64,000 bases of DNA from Roseiarcus sp963822215 (GTDB taxonomy: Bacteria > Pseudomonadota > Alphaproteobacteria > Rhizobiales > Beijerinckiaceae): positions 1 to 64,000 of the forward strand of contig CAWGGX010000001.1 of assembly GCA_963822215.1 (NCBI GenBank). The letters run 5' to 3'. The notes beneath the pieces were generated by a model, which ran no database searches, was not told the DNA's origin, and worked only from the letters and a program-made list of their open reading frames with translations. This document shows, in pieces, positions 1 to 8,430 of the stretch. Each line of letters starts with the position of its first letter. Position 1 is the first letter of the stretch. Both the position numbers and the translations under genes were made by a program.

Positions 1-1
1 C

Positions 2-67
2 GACGTCCTGTTCGCCGCCAAACCCGCGCTGGCGTCGGAACTCGAGCAGCTCGCCGCCGGCTTGTGA
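2..67 (+). CDS. 3' end of a gene upstream of fixB, probably fixA (partial)
   Basis: Only the last 21 codons and a TGA stop lie in the window; the frame is open from the left edge. The tail is Ala/Leu/Glu rich (it ends QLAAGL) and has no diagnostic motif. The identification rests on position: in nitrogen-fixing Alphaproteobacteria fixA (ETF beta-like subunit) comes directly before fixB. The fixB Shine-Dalgarno sequence starts at this stop codon, so the two genes are cotranscribed. Another nif-linked gene is possible. Confidence 0.45.
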   Translation, partial: DVLFAAKPALASELEQLAAGL

Positions 68-78
68 GGAGAGAAGCG

Positions 79-1185
79 ATGTCCGAAGCGCCAAAAGCCC
101 CTCCGCCCGCGTCCGGTCGGGCCGGGATAAAAAAGGAACTGCCGGAGCACTTCAAGGCCTACCGGCACGTGTGGGTGAACGTCGAACTCGAGCGCGGTCA
201 CGTCCATCCGGTATCGTGGGAGTTGATGGGCGAAGCGCGCAAACTCGCCGACAAGCTCGGTGTCGAAGTCGGCGCCGTGGTCGTCGGCGCGCCGAACGCG
301 GGAACGCGTGAGGCGGCGGCGGAAGCCTTTGCCTACGGCGCTGACGTCGTCTATCTGGTCGAGAACCCGATCCTTGCCGAATACCGCAACGAGTCCTACA
401 CCCGGACGCTGACCGAGCTGGTCAATGTCTACAAGCCGGAAATCCTGCTCCTGGGGGCCACCAATCTCGGCCGCGATCTCGCGGGCTCCGTCGCCACCAC
501 GCTGCTGACTGGGCTCACCGCCGACTGCACCGAGCTCGCCGTCGACGCCGACAAGTCCCTTGCAGCGACCCGACCGACCTTCGGCGGTTCGCTGCTCTGC
601 ACGATCTACACGCTCAACTACCGCCCGCAGATGGCGACTGTGCGTCCGCGGGTGATGGCGATGCCCGAGCGGCGAGAATGCCGCGTCGGCCGCGTCGTCG
701 AGCATGCGATCGACCTCGCCGAAGAGAGCATCGTCACCAAGGTCCTGAACTTCCTGCCCGACCGTTCGTCGCAGAAGTCGAATCTGGCCTTCGCCGACGT
801 CGTTGTCGCCGGCGGCCTCGGTCTGCAGAGCGGCGAGAACCTTCAGCTCGTGCGCGCCCTCGCCGGCGTGCTCGGCGGCGAATGGGGCTGTTCGCGGCCC
901 TGCGTCCAGAAGGGGTGGGCGCCGGCCGACCGGCAGATCGGGCAGACCGGCAAGACGATCCGGCCGAAGCTCTACATCGCCGCCGGCATTTCTGGCGCGA
1001 TCCAGCATCGCGTCGGCGTCGAAGGCGCGGACGTCATCGTCGCGATCAACACCGACCGTCATGCGCCGATTCTCGACTTCGCCCACTACGCCGTGGCGAC
1101 CGACGCCCTCCGCTTTCTGCCGGCGCTGACCGAAACGTTCCGCGCCCGCATCTCCCCGCACGCTAAAGACCGGCTCGCTGGTTGA
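79..1185 (+). CDS. fixB: FixB, electron transfer flavoprotein alpha subunit
   Basis: A 368-residue ETF alpha-type protein. With FixA it forms an FAD-containing bifurcating flavoprotein that takes electrons from NADH and passes them through FixC and FixX toward nitrogenase. The N-terminal ETF domain covers roughly residues 25-230. The C-terminal FAD-binding domain shows AGGLGLQSGEN, the SRPCV...GWAPADRQIGQTGKTIRPKLY segment and the ISGAIQHRVG...INTD signature typical of the family. I chose the ATG at 79 rather than the GTG at 64 because an AGGAGAG ribosome site sits 6-7 nt before it, and the GTG overlaps the previous gene. fixC starts 12 nt downstream, so fixBCX is an operon. Normal family length. 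Confidence 0.95.
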   Translation: MSEAPKAPPPASGRAGIKKELPEHFKAYRHVWVNVELERGHVHPVSWELMGEARKLADKLGVEVGAVVVGAPNAGTREAAAEAFAYGADVVYLVENPILAEYRNESYTRTLTELVNVYKPEILLLGATNLGRDLAGSVATTLLTGLTADCTELAVDADKSLAATRPTFGGSLLCTIYTLNYRPQMATVRPRVMAMPERRECRVGRVVEHAIDLAEESIVTKVLNFLPDRSSQKSNLAFADVVVAGGLGLQSGENLQLVRALAGVLGGEWGCSRPCVQKGWAPADRQIGQTGKTIRPKLYIAAGISGAIQHRVGVEGADVIVAINTDRHAPILDFAHYAVATDALRFLPALTETFRARISPHAKDRLAG

Positions 1186-1197
1186 AGGAGGCCTAAC

Positions 1198-2502
1198 ATG
1201 GTCGAAAAATTCGATTGCATCGTCGTCGGCGCCGGCATGGCCGGCAACGCCGCGGCCTACACCCTAGGGAATAAGGGGCTCAGCGTCCTTCAGCTCGAAC
1301 GGGGCGAATACTCCGGCTCAAAAAACGTCCAGGGCGCGATCATGTATGCCGACATGCTCGAGAAGATCATTCCGGACTTCCGGGACGACGCACCGCTCGA
1401 GCGGCATCTGATCGAGCAGCGCTTCTGGATGATGTACGAACACTCCCACACGGGCATGCACTATCGCTCCGAAGCCTTTAACGAGGACCGGCCGAATTGT
1501 TACACCATCATTCGATCCCAGTTCGACAAGTGGTTCTCGCGCAAGGTTCGGGAGGCGGGCGTCGTTCTCCTCACCGAGACGACCGCGCTCGAACTGATCT
1601 TCGACGCCTATGGCGCCTGCATCGGCGTCCGCACCGACCGCGAAGGCGGGATCGTTCACGCCGACGTCGTCGTGCTCGCCGAAGGCGTGAACGGACTTCT
1701 TGGCACGCGCGCGGGCCTAAGACCGCCGCCGAAGCCCGAGACAGTCGCGCTCGCTGTCAAGGAAATGCATTTTCTGCCGCAGGAAACGATCGAGCAGCGA
1801 TTCAACGTCAAGGGCGACGAGGGCGTCGTGATCGAGGCCATCGGCACGATTTCCAACGGCATGACCGGCATGGGTTTCGTCTACACGAACAAGGAATGCC
1901 TGTCGGTCGGCATCGGGTGCCTCGTTTCCGACTTCGCCAAGGCGGGCGAGACGCCCTATGGCCTGCTCGAGAAGTTCAAGGCGCATCCGTCCGTCTCGCC
2001 TTTGCTCGAAGGCTCCGAGGTCAAGGAATACTCCGCGCACCTCATTCCCGAGGGTGGCTACAAGGCGGTCCCGCAGCTTTGCGGCGACGGCTGGGTAGTC
2101 GTGGGCGACGCGGCGCAACTTAACAACGCCGTCCACCGTGAAGGCTCGAACCTCGCGATGACGTCGGGGCGGATGGCCGCGGAGGCGATCTTCCAGGTCA
2201 GGAGCCGCAAGGAGAAGATGTCCAAGGCGAACCTCAAGCGTTACCCGGATGCGATGGAGGCTTCGTTCGTCATGAAGGACCTGCGCAAGCTCAAGGACAT
2301 GCCGGCGCTCCTGCACACCAACTCGCGCAACTTCTTCCTCACCTATCCCGAACTCGTCTCCCGCGCCATGGAGAACTATCTCCGCGTCGACGGAACATCA
2401 AAACGCGAGAAAGAGTCCGCGACGATTTCAGCCTTCCGCAAGACGCGCGGCCTCGGCGGCCTGGTGACCGACGCCGTCAGGCTGGCCCGCGCCTGGCGCT
2501 AA
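1198..2502 (+). CDS. fixC: FixC, flavoprotein-quinone oxidoreductase of the nitrogen-fixation electron pathway
   Basis: A 434-residue homologue of ETF-ubiquinone oxidoreductase. It has an N-terminal FAD-binding Rossmann motif (VVGAGMAGNAAAYTL, residues about 9-23) and a second FAD contact, VVVGDAAQLNN, near residue 300. In FixABCX this subunit takes electrons from the FixAB flavins and reduces quinone, while FixX carries the low-potential electron toward nitrogenase reductase. A strong AAGGAGG precedes the ATG. FixB ends 12 nt upstream and fixX follows within 25 nt, so the three are translated from one message. The frame is intact at the expected length. Confidence 0.95.
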   Translation: MVEKFDCIVVGAGMAGNAAAYTLGNKGLSVLQLERGEYSGSKNVQGAIMYADMLEKIIPDFRDDAPLERHLIEQRFWMMYEHSHTGMHYRSEAFNEDRPNCYTIIRSQFDKWFSRKVREAGVVLLTETTALELIFDAYGACIGVRTDREGGIVHADVVVLAEGVNGLLGTRAGLRPPPKPETVALAVKEMHFLPQETIEQRFNVKGDEGVVIEAIGTISNGMTGMGFVYTNKECLSVGIGCLVSDFAKAGETPYGLLEKFKAHPSVSPLLEGSEVKEYSAHLIPEGGYKAVPQLCGDGWVVVGDAAQLNNAVHREGSNLAMTSGRMAAEAIFQVRSRKEKMSKANLKRYPDAMEASFVMKDLRKLKDMPALLHTNSRNFFLTYPELVSRAMENYLRVDGTSKREKESATISAFRKTRGLGGLVTDAVRLARAWR

Positions 2503-2526
2503 ACCTTTTGCATGAGGAGATTCGAT

Positions 2527-2823
2527 ATGAGCGCGATGATGAATGTCCGGGTCGAAGAGAAGCTCTATCAAAACCGGTACGTGGTCGACGCCAGGCGCGG
2601 CCACATCAAGATCGCCCCGCACGACAAGCCGTCGGCCAATCTCTTGGCGATGATCACGCTGTGCCCGGCCAACTGCTACTCGCTCAACGAAAACGGCAAG
2701 GTCGAGGTCGCGACCGACGGCTGCTTCGAATGCGGCACCTGCCGGGTGCTGTGCGAACCGTCAGGCGACCTCGAGTGGAACTATCCACGCGGCGGCTACG
2801 GCGTGCTGTTCAAGTTCGGCTGA
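2527..2823 (+). CDS. fixX: FixX, ferredoxin-like protein
   Basis: A 98-residue ferredoxin-like partner of FixC. The C-terminal cluster motif CFECGTCRVLC (Cys-x2-Cys-x2-Cys-x3-Cys, about residues 68-78) and a preceding CPANCY are as expected for the Fe-S binding FixX family. An upstream in-frame ATG at 2512 overlaps the AGGAGA ribosome site at 2515-2520. The ATG at 2527 is correctly spaced from that site and gives the usual protein length, so it was chosen. Last gene of the fix operon here; no clear terminator is visible after it. Confidence 0.94.
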   Translation: MSAMMNVRVEEKLYQNRYVVDARRGHIKIAPHDKPSANLLAMITLCPANCYSLNENGKVEVATDGCFECGTCRVLCEPSGDLEWNYPRGGYGVLFKFG

Positions 2824-3368
2824 GCCGAACGGGAACGCCGGGCCGCGCGCCCTTGCCTCGGCCGTCGCGAGCGGCCGCAAGACGCTCGAGAGGCGGGGCG
2901 GGCGGCGATGGGCGGAACGCCTGACGCGATTCTTCCGTCGCTCTGGATCGCAACGCAAAGACCAAGCGTACACCAACATTTCGAGGCCCGATCGGCGTTT
3001 TGGCGTCGAAATCGGTCTTCCGGCGGCCCGGCGGCGGGCCCGAGACGTACTACCGGGCGTCCATTTTTGGAGAGCGATCGAACGAGATCAAGGCGTTATG
3101 CCGAAGATCGTGATTCGCATCGGTGCTGGGACCCTTATTTGACACATTCTCGCCACATTGCGAGCGGTCCGGGGCGTCTGCGAGATGGCAATCCGCCCGG
3201 AAGTGAACTTCGATCCTCAGGATGCCAATCGAGGCCATCAGGATCGGACTATAACCGATTTCTTTTTTTGCAATCTTTTATCGATCTAATTCCAATTCGT
3301 CGAATACAATCGCCGCCGGCCGAAGAGCCCCCCCGCCGCCGTGACGTCTCCGGACGGTTGGACTTGCG
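2824..3368. other. Intergenic region between fixX and the chemotaxis operon
   Basis: 545 bases without a supportable gene. The fix operon and the minus-strand chemotaxis operon converge here. About 3247-3310 is markedly AT-rich (a run of T followed by TTTTATCGATCTAATT) in an otherwise GC-rich stretch. No rho-independent terminator could be identified with confidence. Open frames here have no recognisable domain. Confidence 0.6.
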
Positions 3369-5066
3369 TCAAAATTCGGTCCAGTCGTGATCTTCGCGCT
3401 CTGCGGCTGGCGCCCGATTCGAGCCGCCGGCCGCCGCGGTAACCCGGCGCGGACGAACCGCGGGCGCGGGCGGGCGAGCCGACGGCCGCCGTCCCGCGTC
3501 CGGCGCGGCGGCGCGAGGCTCGCGAAACGCCTGCGGCGTGGCCTTTTTCAGTTCCCGCTCGATTGGATTGTCCGAAGATCGCGCAATCCGGAACTGGCCG
3601 ATCAGCTGCGCGAGGCGCTCTCCCTGTTCGGCCAGCGAGTCGCTCGCCGCGGAGGCTTCCTCGGACATGGCGGCGTTCTGTTGCGTCACCTGGTCGAGCT
3701 GCCCCACGGCGCTGTTGATCTCCTGAAGTCCCGTCGCTTCTTCGTCCGCGCTCTTGGCGATCTTTTCGACGACCGTGCTGATGTCCTTCACGCCGGTCTC
3801 GATCTGCTCGAACGCTTTTCCGGTGTCCACGACCAGGGTGACGCCATCGTGCACCTGCGCGGAAGAGGTCGCGATCAGGCCCTTGATCTCTCGCGCGGCC
3901 TCGGCCGACCTTTGCGCGAGCGCGCGCACTTCCGAGGCCACCACCGCAAAGCCGCGGCCGGCGTCCCCCGCACGCGCCGCCTCAACCCCGGCGTTGAGCG
4001 CCAGGAGATTCGTCTGGAAGGCGATCTCGTCGATGACCCCGATGATCTGCCCGATCTGCTGGGAGGATTTCTCGATCATCCGCATCGCGTCGACCGCCTT
4101 GCTGACAGTCTCCGCCCCCTTCTGCGAGGCGCCGTGGGTCGTGCCGACGACCTCGCGGGCGCGCTTGCTCATCTCTGCGGTGCTGCGAACCGTATTGGTG
4201 AGCTCGCCTAGCGCGGATGCGGTCTCTTCCAGGCTCGACGCCTGCTGCTCCGTCCGGCGCGAGAGGTCGTTCGACGCCGCCGAAATCTCCGACGTGCCGT
4301 TCTGAAGCGCCTGCGACGTTGCCGCGACGCCCTCCACGACCGTCGTGAGCTTTTCGGCCGCCGCGTTGAAATCGTCCTGAAGCTTTTCATAGGCTTCCGG
4401 CAATCGCTGATGGATTCGGAAGGTCAGGTCCCGCGCGGCGAGCTTTTCGAGGCCCTCGCCGAATGCGACTAAAACCCCCTCCCGCTCGCTGGCGAGCGCT
4501 TCCGCCTGCGCCTTGCCGCGCGCCTCCTCCGCCTCGCGCGCTGCGGCCTCCTGCAACGCCTTCGTCCGCTCTTCCTCAATCGCCCCTTCAGCCGACTTGA
4601 GGGCGGTCATGTCCTGCAGCGTCTCGACGACCGCGACAATGGCCCCCGTCTCGCTGCGAATCGGACAAGCGTCAATGCCCAGATAGAGCCGCGAGCCATT
4701 GGGCAGGTCACACCAGTTTTCCGCCGACAGGTTCGCGGCGCCGCCCGCCTGCGCCTTGTGGCCCGCATACTGCTCGCCGATTCTGGCCGTATCCCCGCTC
4801 AGCGCGAGATCGGCGAGGCAAGGGCGCGGGTGGCGATAGAATCCTTTCCAGTGATCGCTCGTGCCGATCACGGCCGTCGCGTCCAGACCCGTCAGACGGG
4901 CACAGGCCTTGTTCCAGACAATCACCCGACGCTCACGGTCGAGCACAAAGGCCGCGATGGCCATTTCGTCGAAAAACCGAGGCGCCGGACCCGCGACATT
5001 CGGATTCGGCTGCTGCGCCTGGGGATCGGTACCGCGCCAAAAAGACAGAGGCCGTCTCATAGACAT
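3369..5066 (-). CDS. Soluble methyl-accepting chemotaxis receptor with PAS sensor
   Basis: A 565-residue receptor without membrane segments. A PAS domain (about residues 30-155, with VLDRERRVIVWNKAC and ending in VVETLQDMTAL) is followed by a coiled coil and a full MCP signalling domain. The hairpin tip shows EIAFQTNLLALNAGVEAARAG-type residues near 340-365 and binds CheA and CheW. The protein ends DHDWTEF; the last five residues fit the NWETF-type docking tail for CheR and CheB, which suits a cluster carrying cheR, cheB and cheD. The ATG at 5066 follows GGAG by 7 nt. The C-terminal half is nearly identical to the neighbouring receptor, so the pair arose by duplication with exchange of the sensor. 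The PAS ligand (redox, FAD or other) cannot be told. Confidence 0.92.
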   Translation of the reverse strand: MSMRRPLSFWRGTDPQAQQPNPNVAGPAPRFFDEMAIAAFVLDRERRVIVWNKACARLTGLDATAVIGTSDHWKGFYRHPRPCLADLALSGDTARIGEQYAGHKAQAGGAANLSAENWCDLPNGSRLYLGIDACPIRSETGAIVAVVETLQDMTALKSAEGAIEEERTKALQEAAAREAEEARGKAQAEALASEREGVLVAFGEGLEKLAARDLTFRIHQRLPEAYEKLQDDFNAAAEKLTTVVEGVAATSQALQNGTSEISAASNDLSRRTEQQASSLEETASALGELTNTVRSTAEMSKRAREVVGTTHGASQKGAETVSKAVDAMRMIEKSSQQIGQIIGVIDEIAFQTNLLALNAGVEAARAGDAGRGFAVVASEVRALAQRSAEAAREIKGLIATSSAQVHDGVTLVVDTGKAFEQIETGVKDISTVVEKIAKSADEEATGLQEINSAVGQLDQVTQQNAAMSEEASAASDSLAEQGERLAQLIGQFRIARSSDNPIERELKKATPQAFREPRAAAPDAGRRPSARPPAPAVRPRRVTAAAGGSNRAPAAEREDHDWTEF

Positions 5067-5116
5067 GAACCAACTCCGGGCGGACGGTGGGGAAACTCAG
5101 ACGATGGGCCTTGCCC

Positions 5117-6880
5117 TCAAAATTCGGTCCAGTCGTGATCTTCGGCCCCTGCGGTTGGCGCCCGGCTCGCGCCGCCGACAGCCGCGACCCGGCGCGGTCG
5201 AGCCGCGGGCGGGGCCGCGCGAGGCGGCGTCCGCTTTCCCGCGTCCGGCGCGGGGGCGCGAGGCTCGCGAAACGCGTGCGGCGCGGCCTTTTTCGGTTCC
5301 CGTTCGACGGCATTGTCCGACGACTGCCCGATCCGGAACTGGCCGATCAGGCGCGCGAGGCGCTCTCCCTCTTCGGCCAAGGACTCGCTCGCCGCAGAGG
5401 CCTGCTCGGACATGGCGGCGTTCTGTTGCGTCACCTGGTCGAGCTGCCCCACGGCGCTGTTGATCTCCTGAAGGCCAGTCGCCTCCTCGTCGGCGCTCTT
5501 CGAGATCTTCTCGACGACCGCGCTGATATCCTTCACACCGGTCTCGATCTGCTCGAATGCCTTTCCGGAGTCCACGACCAGAGCGACGCCGTCATGCACC
5601 TGCGTGGATGAGGCTGCGATCAGGCCCTTGATCTCCCGAGCGGCCTCGGCCGACCTTTGTGCGAGTGCACGGACTTCCGAGGCCACCACCGCGAAGCCAC
5701 GGCCGGCGTCCCCGGCACGCGCCGCTTCGACCCCGGCGTTGAGCGCCAAAAGGTTAGTCTGGAAGGCGATCTCGTCGATGACCCCGATGATCTGCCCGAT
5801 CTTCTGGGAGGATTTTTCGATCATCCGCATCGCGTCGACCGCTCTGCGGACCGTTTCCGCTCCGTCCTGAGAGGCGCCGCGGGTGATTGCGACCACCTCC
5901 CGCGCATGTTTGCTCATGTCGGCGGTCTTGCGAACCGTGTTGGTGATCTCGCCCAGCGCGGATGCCGTCTCTTCCAGGCTAGATGCCTGCTGCTCCGTCC
6001 TGCGCGAGAGATCGTCGGACGCCACGGAAATCTCCGATGTTCCGACCTGAAGCGCATTCGAGGACGCGATGACGCCCTCCACGACCGTCGTGAGCTTGTC
6101 GATCACCGCGTTGAAATCAGCCTGAAGCTTCTCATAGGCCTCGGGCAATCGCCCGTCGATCCGGAACGTGAGGTCCTGCGCGGCGAGCTTGTCGAGGCCC
6201 TCGCCGAACGCGGCCACAACGCGCGCCCGCTCGCTGGCGAGCGCTTCCGCCTGCGCCTTGGCGCGCGCCTCTTCCGCCTCTCGAGCCGCGGCCTGCTCCC
6301 TGGCCTGAGCTTCCGCGCGCGCTTTCGCCAGTTCCTCCTCCTGTTTCAACCGCGCCCGTTCCTCGGCCTCGATATAGATCGAGATCGAGAGGTCCATGTC
6401 GAGGAAGATCGCCTTCATCAGCGCGCCGAGCGAATCGCTGAGCGCTTTTGCCGCGCCCTTGCGCCCACGGTTGACCAGGGACTTCGGCCAGTGCTCCTCG
6501 ATCACCGCGGCGACCAGGCATTCGGCGATCAGGGCGTAACCGCCGATGTACCAGCGCGGGTCGAGGCCGATCCGGGCATGCGCCTCGCCGATACGCCGAA
6601 CATTCGCGTGGTACTGGCTGTCGAACCTTCCCGAGGCGATCGCACGCCAATGTCCAATCTGCGCGTTCTTCGCCCGAGCAATATGCGCCTCGGAGTCGAA
6701 AAGCTTGTGGAGCTTCGGGTTCGCCCGCACCTTTTCATAGAAGGCGTCAAGCGCGCGCGGCAACGTGCGGTCGACAACCGCTTTGAGGCGCGCGATGTTT
6801 GCGCAACTTTCGGGGTTGAGGCCGATGAAGGCAAGTCGTTCATTCAGCGCGGCGTCATTCGAAGACCCGTTATAGCTCAT
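5117..6880 (-). CDS. Globin-coupled chemotaxis receptor (HemAT-like oxygen sensor)
   Basis: A 587-residue cytosolic aerotaxis receptor. Residues about 10-165 form a protoglobin sensor domain. The proximal haem ligand is predicted to be His101 in the family motif H-ARIGLDPRWYIGGY. A helical linker (EEELAKARAEAQ) leads to an MCP signalling domain almost identical to that of the next receptor, ending in the same DHDWTEF docking tail. The open frame extends to 6976, but the start at 6880 (MSYNGSS) gives the normal N-terminus just before the globin; its ribosome site (AGGCC) is weak. Oxygen binding to haem would modulate CheA through CheW. Next to the fix and molybdenum genes it could steer cells to oxygen levels suited to nitrogen fixation (inference). 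Confidence 0.93.
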   Translation of the reverse strand: MSYNGSSNDAALNERLAFIGLNPESCANIARLKAVVDRTLPRALDAFYEKVRANPKLHKLFDSEAHIARAKNAQIGHWRAIASGRFDSQYHANVRRIGEAHARIGLDPRWYIGGYALIAECLVAAVIEEHWPKSLVNRGRKGAAKALSDSLGALMKAIFLDMDLSISIYIEAEERARLKQEEELAKARAEAQAREQAAAREAEEARAKAQAEALASERARVVAAFGEGLDKLAAQDLTFRIDGRLPEAYEKLQADFNAVIDKLTTVVEGVIASSNALQVGTSEISVASDDLSRRTEQQASSLEETASALGEITNTVRKTADMSKHAREVVAITRGASQDGAETVRRAVDAMRMIEKSSQKIGQIIGVIDEIAFQTNLLALNAGVEAARAGDAGRGFAVVASEVRALAQRSAEAAREIKGLIAASSTQVHDGVALVVDSGKAFEQIETGVKDISAVVEKISKSADEEATGLQEINSAVGQLDQVTQQNAAMSEQASAASESLAEEGERLARLIGQFRIGQSSDNAVEREPKKAAPHAFREPRAPAPDAGKRTPPRAAPPAARPRRVAAVGGASRAPTAGAEDHDWTEF

Positions 6881-7113
6881 GAGATGGCCTGGCGTCGGGT
6901 GCGACGTTCGTGGAAGGCCGGAAGGGCTCCCCGACTGTCGCTGCTTGAATGGGGGAACATGTGGCCCAGTCGCCACGGTCGCGAGCGGAGGGCTTCATGC
7001 CTCGTCCTGTCCCCGGCGGGAAACGACGCGCTCGACGATATTCTAAAGTTTTTGCGTTGCGCGCGGCTTAACGCGATTCACCTGCGGCGCGCCCGCTGAT
7101 CTTCGGCGACGGG

Positions 7114-7461
7114 TCAGACGAAGTGCTCGAACTCGCCGAGCTCCGCCTCGACCGCCTCACCGTGGACGAGCGCCGCCGCCAGGTCCGCCAATCCGAGCGA
7201 TCGACTTGCCAGACGCGCGTCGACCGCGCACTCCGGCGAGGCCGCATCAGCGACGCGCTCAAGGAAATCCGCAATCCCGGCGACCTCCTGACGGGCCCGA
7301 TCGATCTCCTGCAATTCGTGGAAGCGCGGCGACCGGGGCGGCGGTGAATCAAGCACGATGTCGCCGATCGCCTCCTCGAGGCTGGTGAGCCTCGTCTCGA
7401 CCCGTCGCAACTCCCGCGTCATCCGCGAAAGCAACGTTGATAACGAAACCATTTCGCTCAT
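7114..7461 (-). CDS. Small helical protein of the chemotaxis operon, function unknown
   Basis: A 115-residue protein I do not recognise. It begins MSEMVSLSTLLSRM and has a predicted N-terminal amphipathic coiled coil (RELRRVETRLTSLEEAIGDIV), then a second helical region (ELQEIDRARQEVAGIADFLERVADAA) and an acidic end (EAVEAELGEFEHFV). It has no signal peptide, membrane helix or cysteine pair. The start at 7461 lies 5 nt after the cheD stop and has GGAGGG about 9 nt upstream, so translation is coupled to cheD. Position at the end of the che genes, before the receptors, suggests a role in chemotaxis signalling, for example a CheA or receptor accessory. This is inference. Confidence 0.72.
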   Translation of the reverse strand: MSEMVSLSTLLSRMTRELRRVETRLTSLEEAIGDIVLDSPPPRSPRFHELQEIDRARQEVAGIADFLERVADAASPECAVDARLASRSLGLADLAAALVHGEAVEAELGEFEHFV

Positions 7462-7465
7462 GGGG

Positions 7466-8044
7466 TCAGGCCCTCCGGACAATGCGCTCAGGCGGATCGT
7501 CGCCAAACAGTTCCACGTCGCCGCACGCGCTGGCGATCGGCTGCGCTCGAACATGCTCGACGCTGATGGTTGCGGCGGCGGTGATGAAGCTCCGCCTGGC
7601 GCGGCCGGAAGCCGGCCAGAATTGCAGCCGACGCCCTTGTTCGCCGCCGAGGTCGTGACTGACGATGGCGATTCCTTCGTAGCTAAGAAAGCGTTCGGCG
7701 AACTCGCCGTTCTTGCGGCCGACGTCCGATAGTCCGCGCACGACCCGCGCGCCGCCGAAGAGCTTCGCCTGCAGCCGATCACGGCGCGCTCCGAACTGCA
7801 TCAGTCCATTAACCAGCAGTTCCATCAGGTGGACGCCGTACCGCTCGGCGTCGCGCGGATTAAAGTTGCGGTCGTCTCCAGGTAGCAAAAAATGATTCAT
7901 GCCGCCGACCCGGGCCTGCGGATCGTGCAGACACGCGGCGACACAGGACCCGAGCACCGTCGAAAGGACCAAATCGCCGCCGCCGACGCGGAATTCGCCC
8001 TGGACGATATTGATCTTCTTTTCTGGCGGTGAGGCCTGTTTCAC
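7466..8044 (-). CDS. cheD: CheD, chemoreceptor glutamine deamidase
   Basis: A 192-residue CheD. The family deamidates glutamines on chemoreceptors to give methylatable glutamates. Visible are the catalytic Cys in LGSCVAACL, the His in GGMNHFLLPG, and the FGGARVV and NVGxxN-like (SDVGRKNGEF) segments. The C-terminal tail beyond about residue 160 is longer and less conserved. Translation starts at a GTG that overlaps the cheY stop by 4 nt, so it is translationally coupled. With cheR and cheB it forms the adaptation module for the two receptors. Confidence 0.93.
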   Translation of the reverse strand: MKQASPPEKKINIVQGEFRVGGGDLVLSTVLGSCVAACLHDPQARVGGMNHFLLPGDDRNFNPRDAERYGVHLMELLVNGLMQFGARRDRLQAKLFGGARVVRGLSDVGRKNGEFAERFLSYEGIAIVSHDLGGEQGRRLQFWPASGRARRSFITAAATISVEHVRAQPIASACGDVELFGDDPPERIVRRA

Positions 8045-8430
8045 GACAATTTTCCAACAACTGCTTCGATCGCGCCCCTCAGCGAAGTCGTGTTGAAGGG
8101 CTTGGTCACAAAATTGTTGAGTCGATACTGCTTTCCTCGTTCGATGAGGGACCTGTCGTTGCTTCCGGTGACCAGAATGAACCCGATGGCGCTGGTCGGC
8201 TTGTACGTGCGCAATCCCTTCAGCAGCTCAAGCCCGTCGAGCCCGGGCATGTTCATGTCGGAAATCACGAGATGCACGGGCCGCGCCATCAGGGCTTTGA
8301 GCGCCTGAGCGCCATCCCTGGCGATCGCGACGTGCTTGAAGCCCATCTGATCGAGCGCGTCGGTGATGAGGGCGCGACTGACGCTCGTGTCGTCGACCAC
8401 CATGACTTGCAGTCTATCCGCGAGCGACAT
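8041..8430 (-). CDS. cheY: CheY-type single-domain response regulator
   Basis: A 129-residue receiver domain. The acidic pair (VVDD, residues 11-14), phosphoacceptor Asp58 in LVISDMNMPG, Thr in LVTGSN and Lys in VTKPF are all present. No output domain, so it should act by protein contact, either on the flagellar switch or as a phosphate sink. It is the second cheY of the operon; which of the two binds the motor cannot be told. It overlaps the 3' end of cheB by 17 nt and cheD by 4 nt. Confidence 0.93.
   Translation of the reverse strand: MSLADRLQVMVVDDTSVSRALITDALDQMGFKHVAIARDGAQALKALMARPVHLVISDMNMPGLDGLELLKGLRTYKPTSAIGFILVTGSNDRSLIERGKQYRLNNFVTKPFNTTSLRGAIEAVVGKLS

Noticed and set aside
2908..3390. 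160-codon plus-strand frame after fixX
   Set aside because: No ribosome site, no domain, mixed composition crossing the AT-rich patch; treated as non-coding.
5657..7099. 480-codon open frame opposite the globin-coupled receptor
   Set aside because: An antisense shadow of a high-GC gene. It is Arg/His rich without any domain, while the minus strand encodes a complete receptor.
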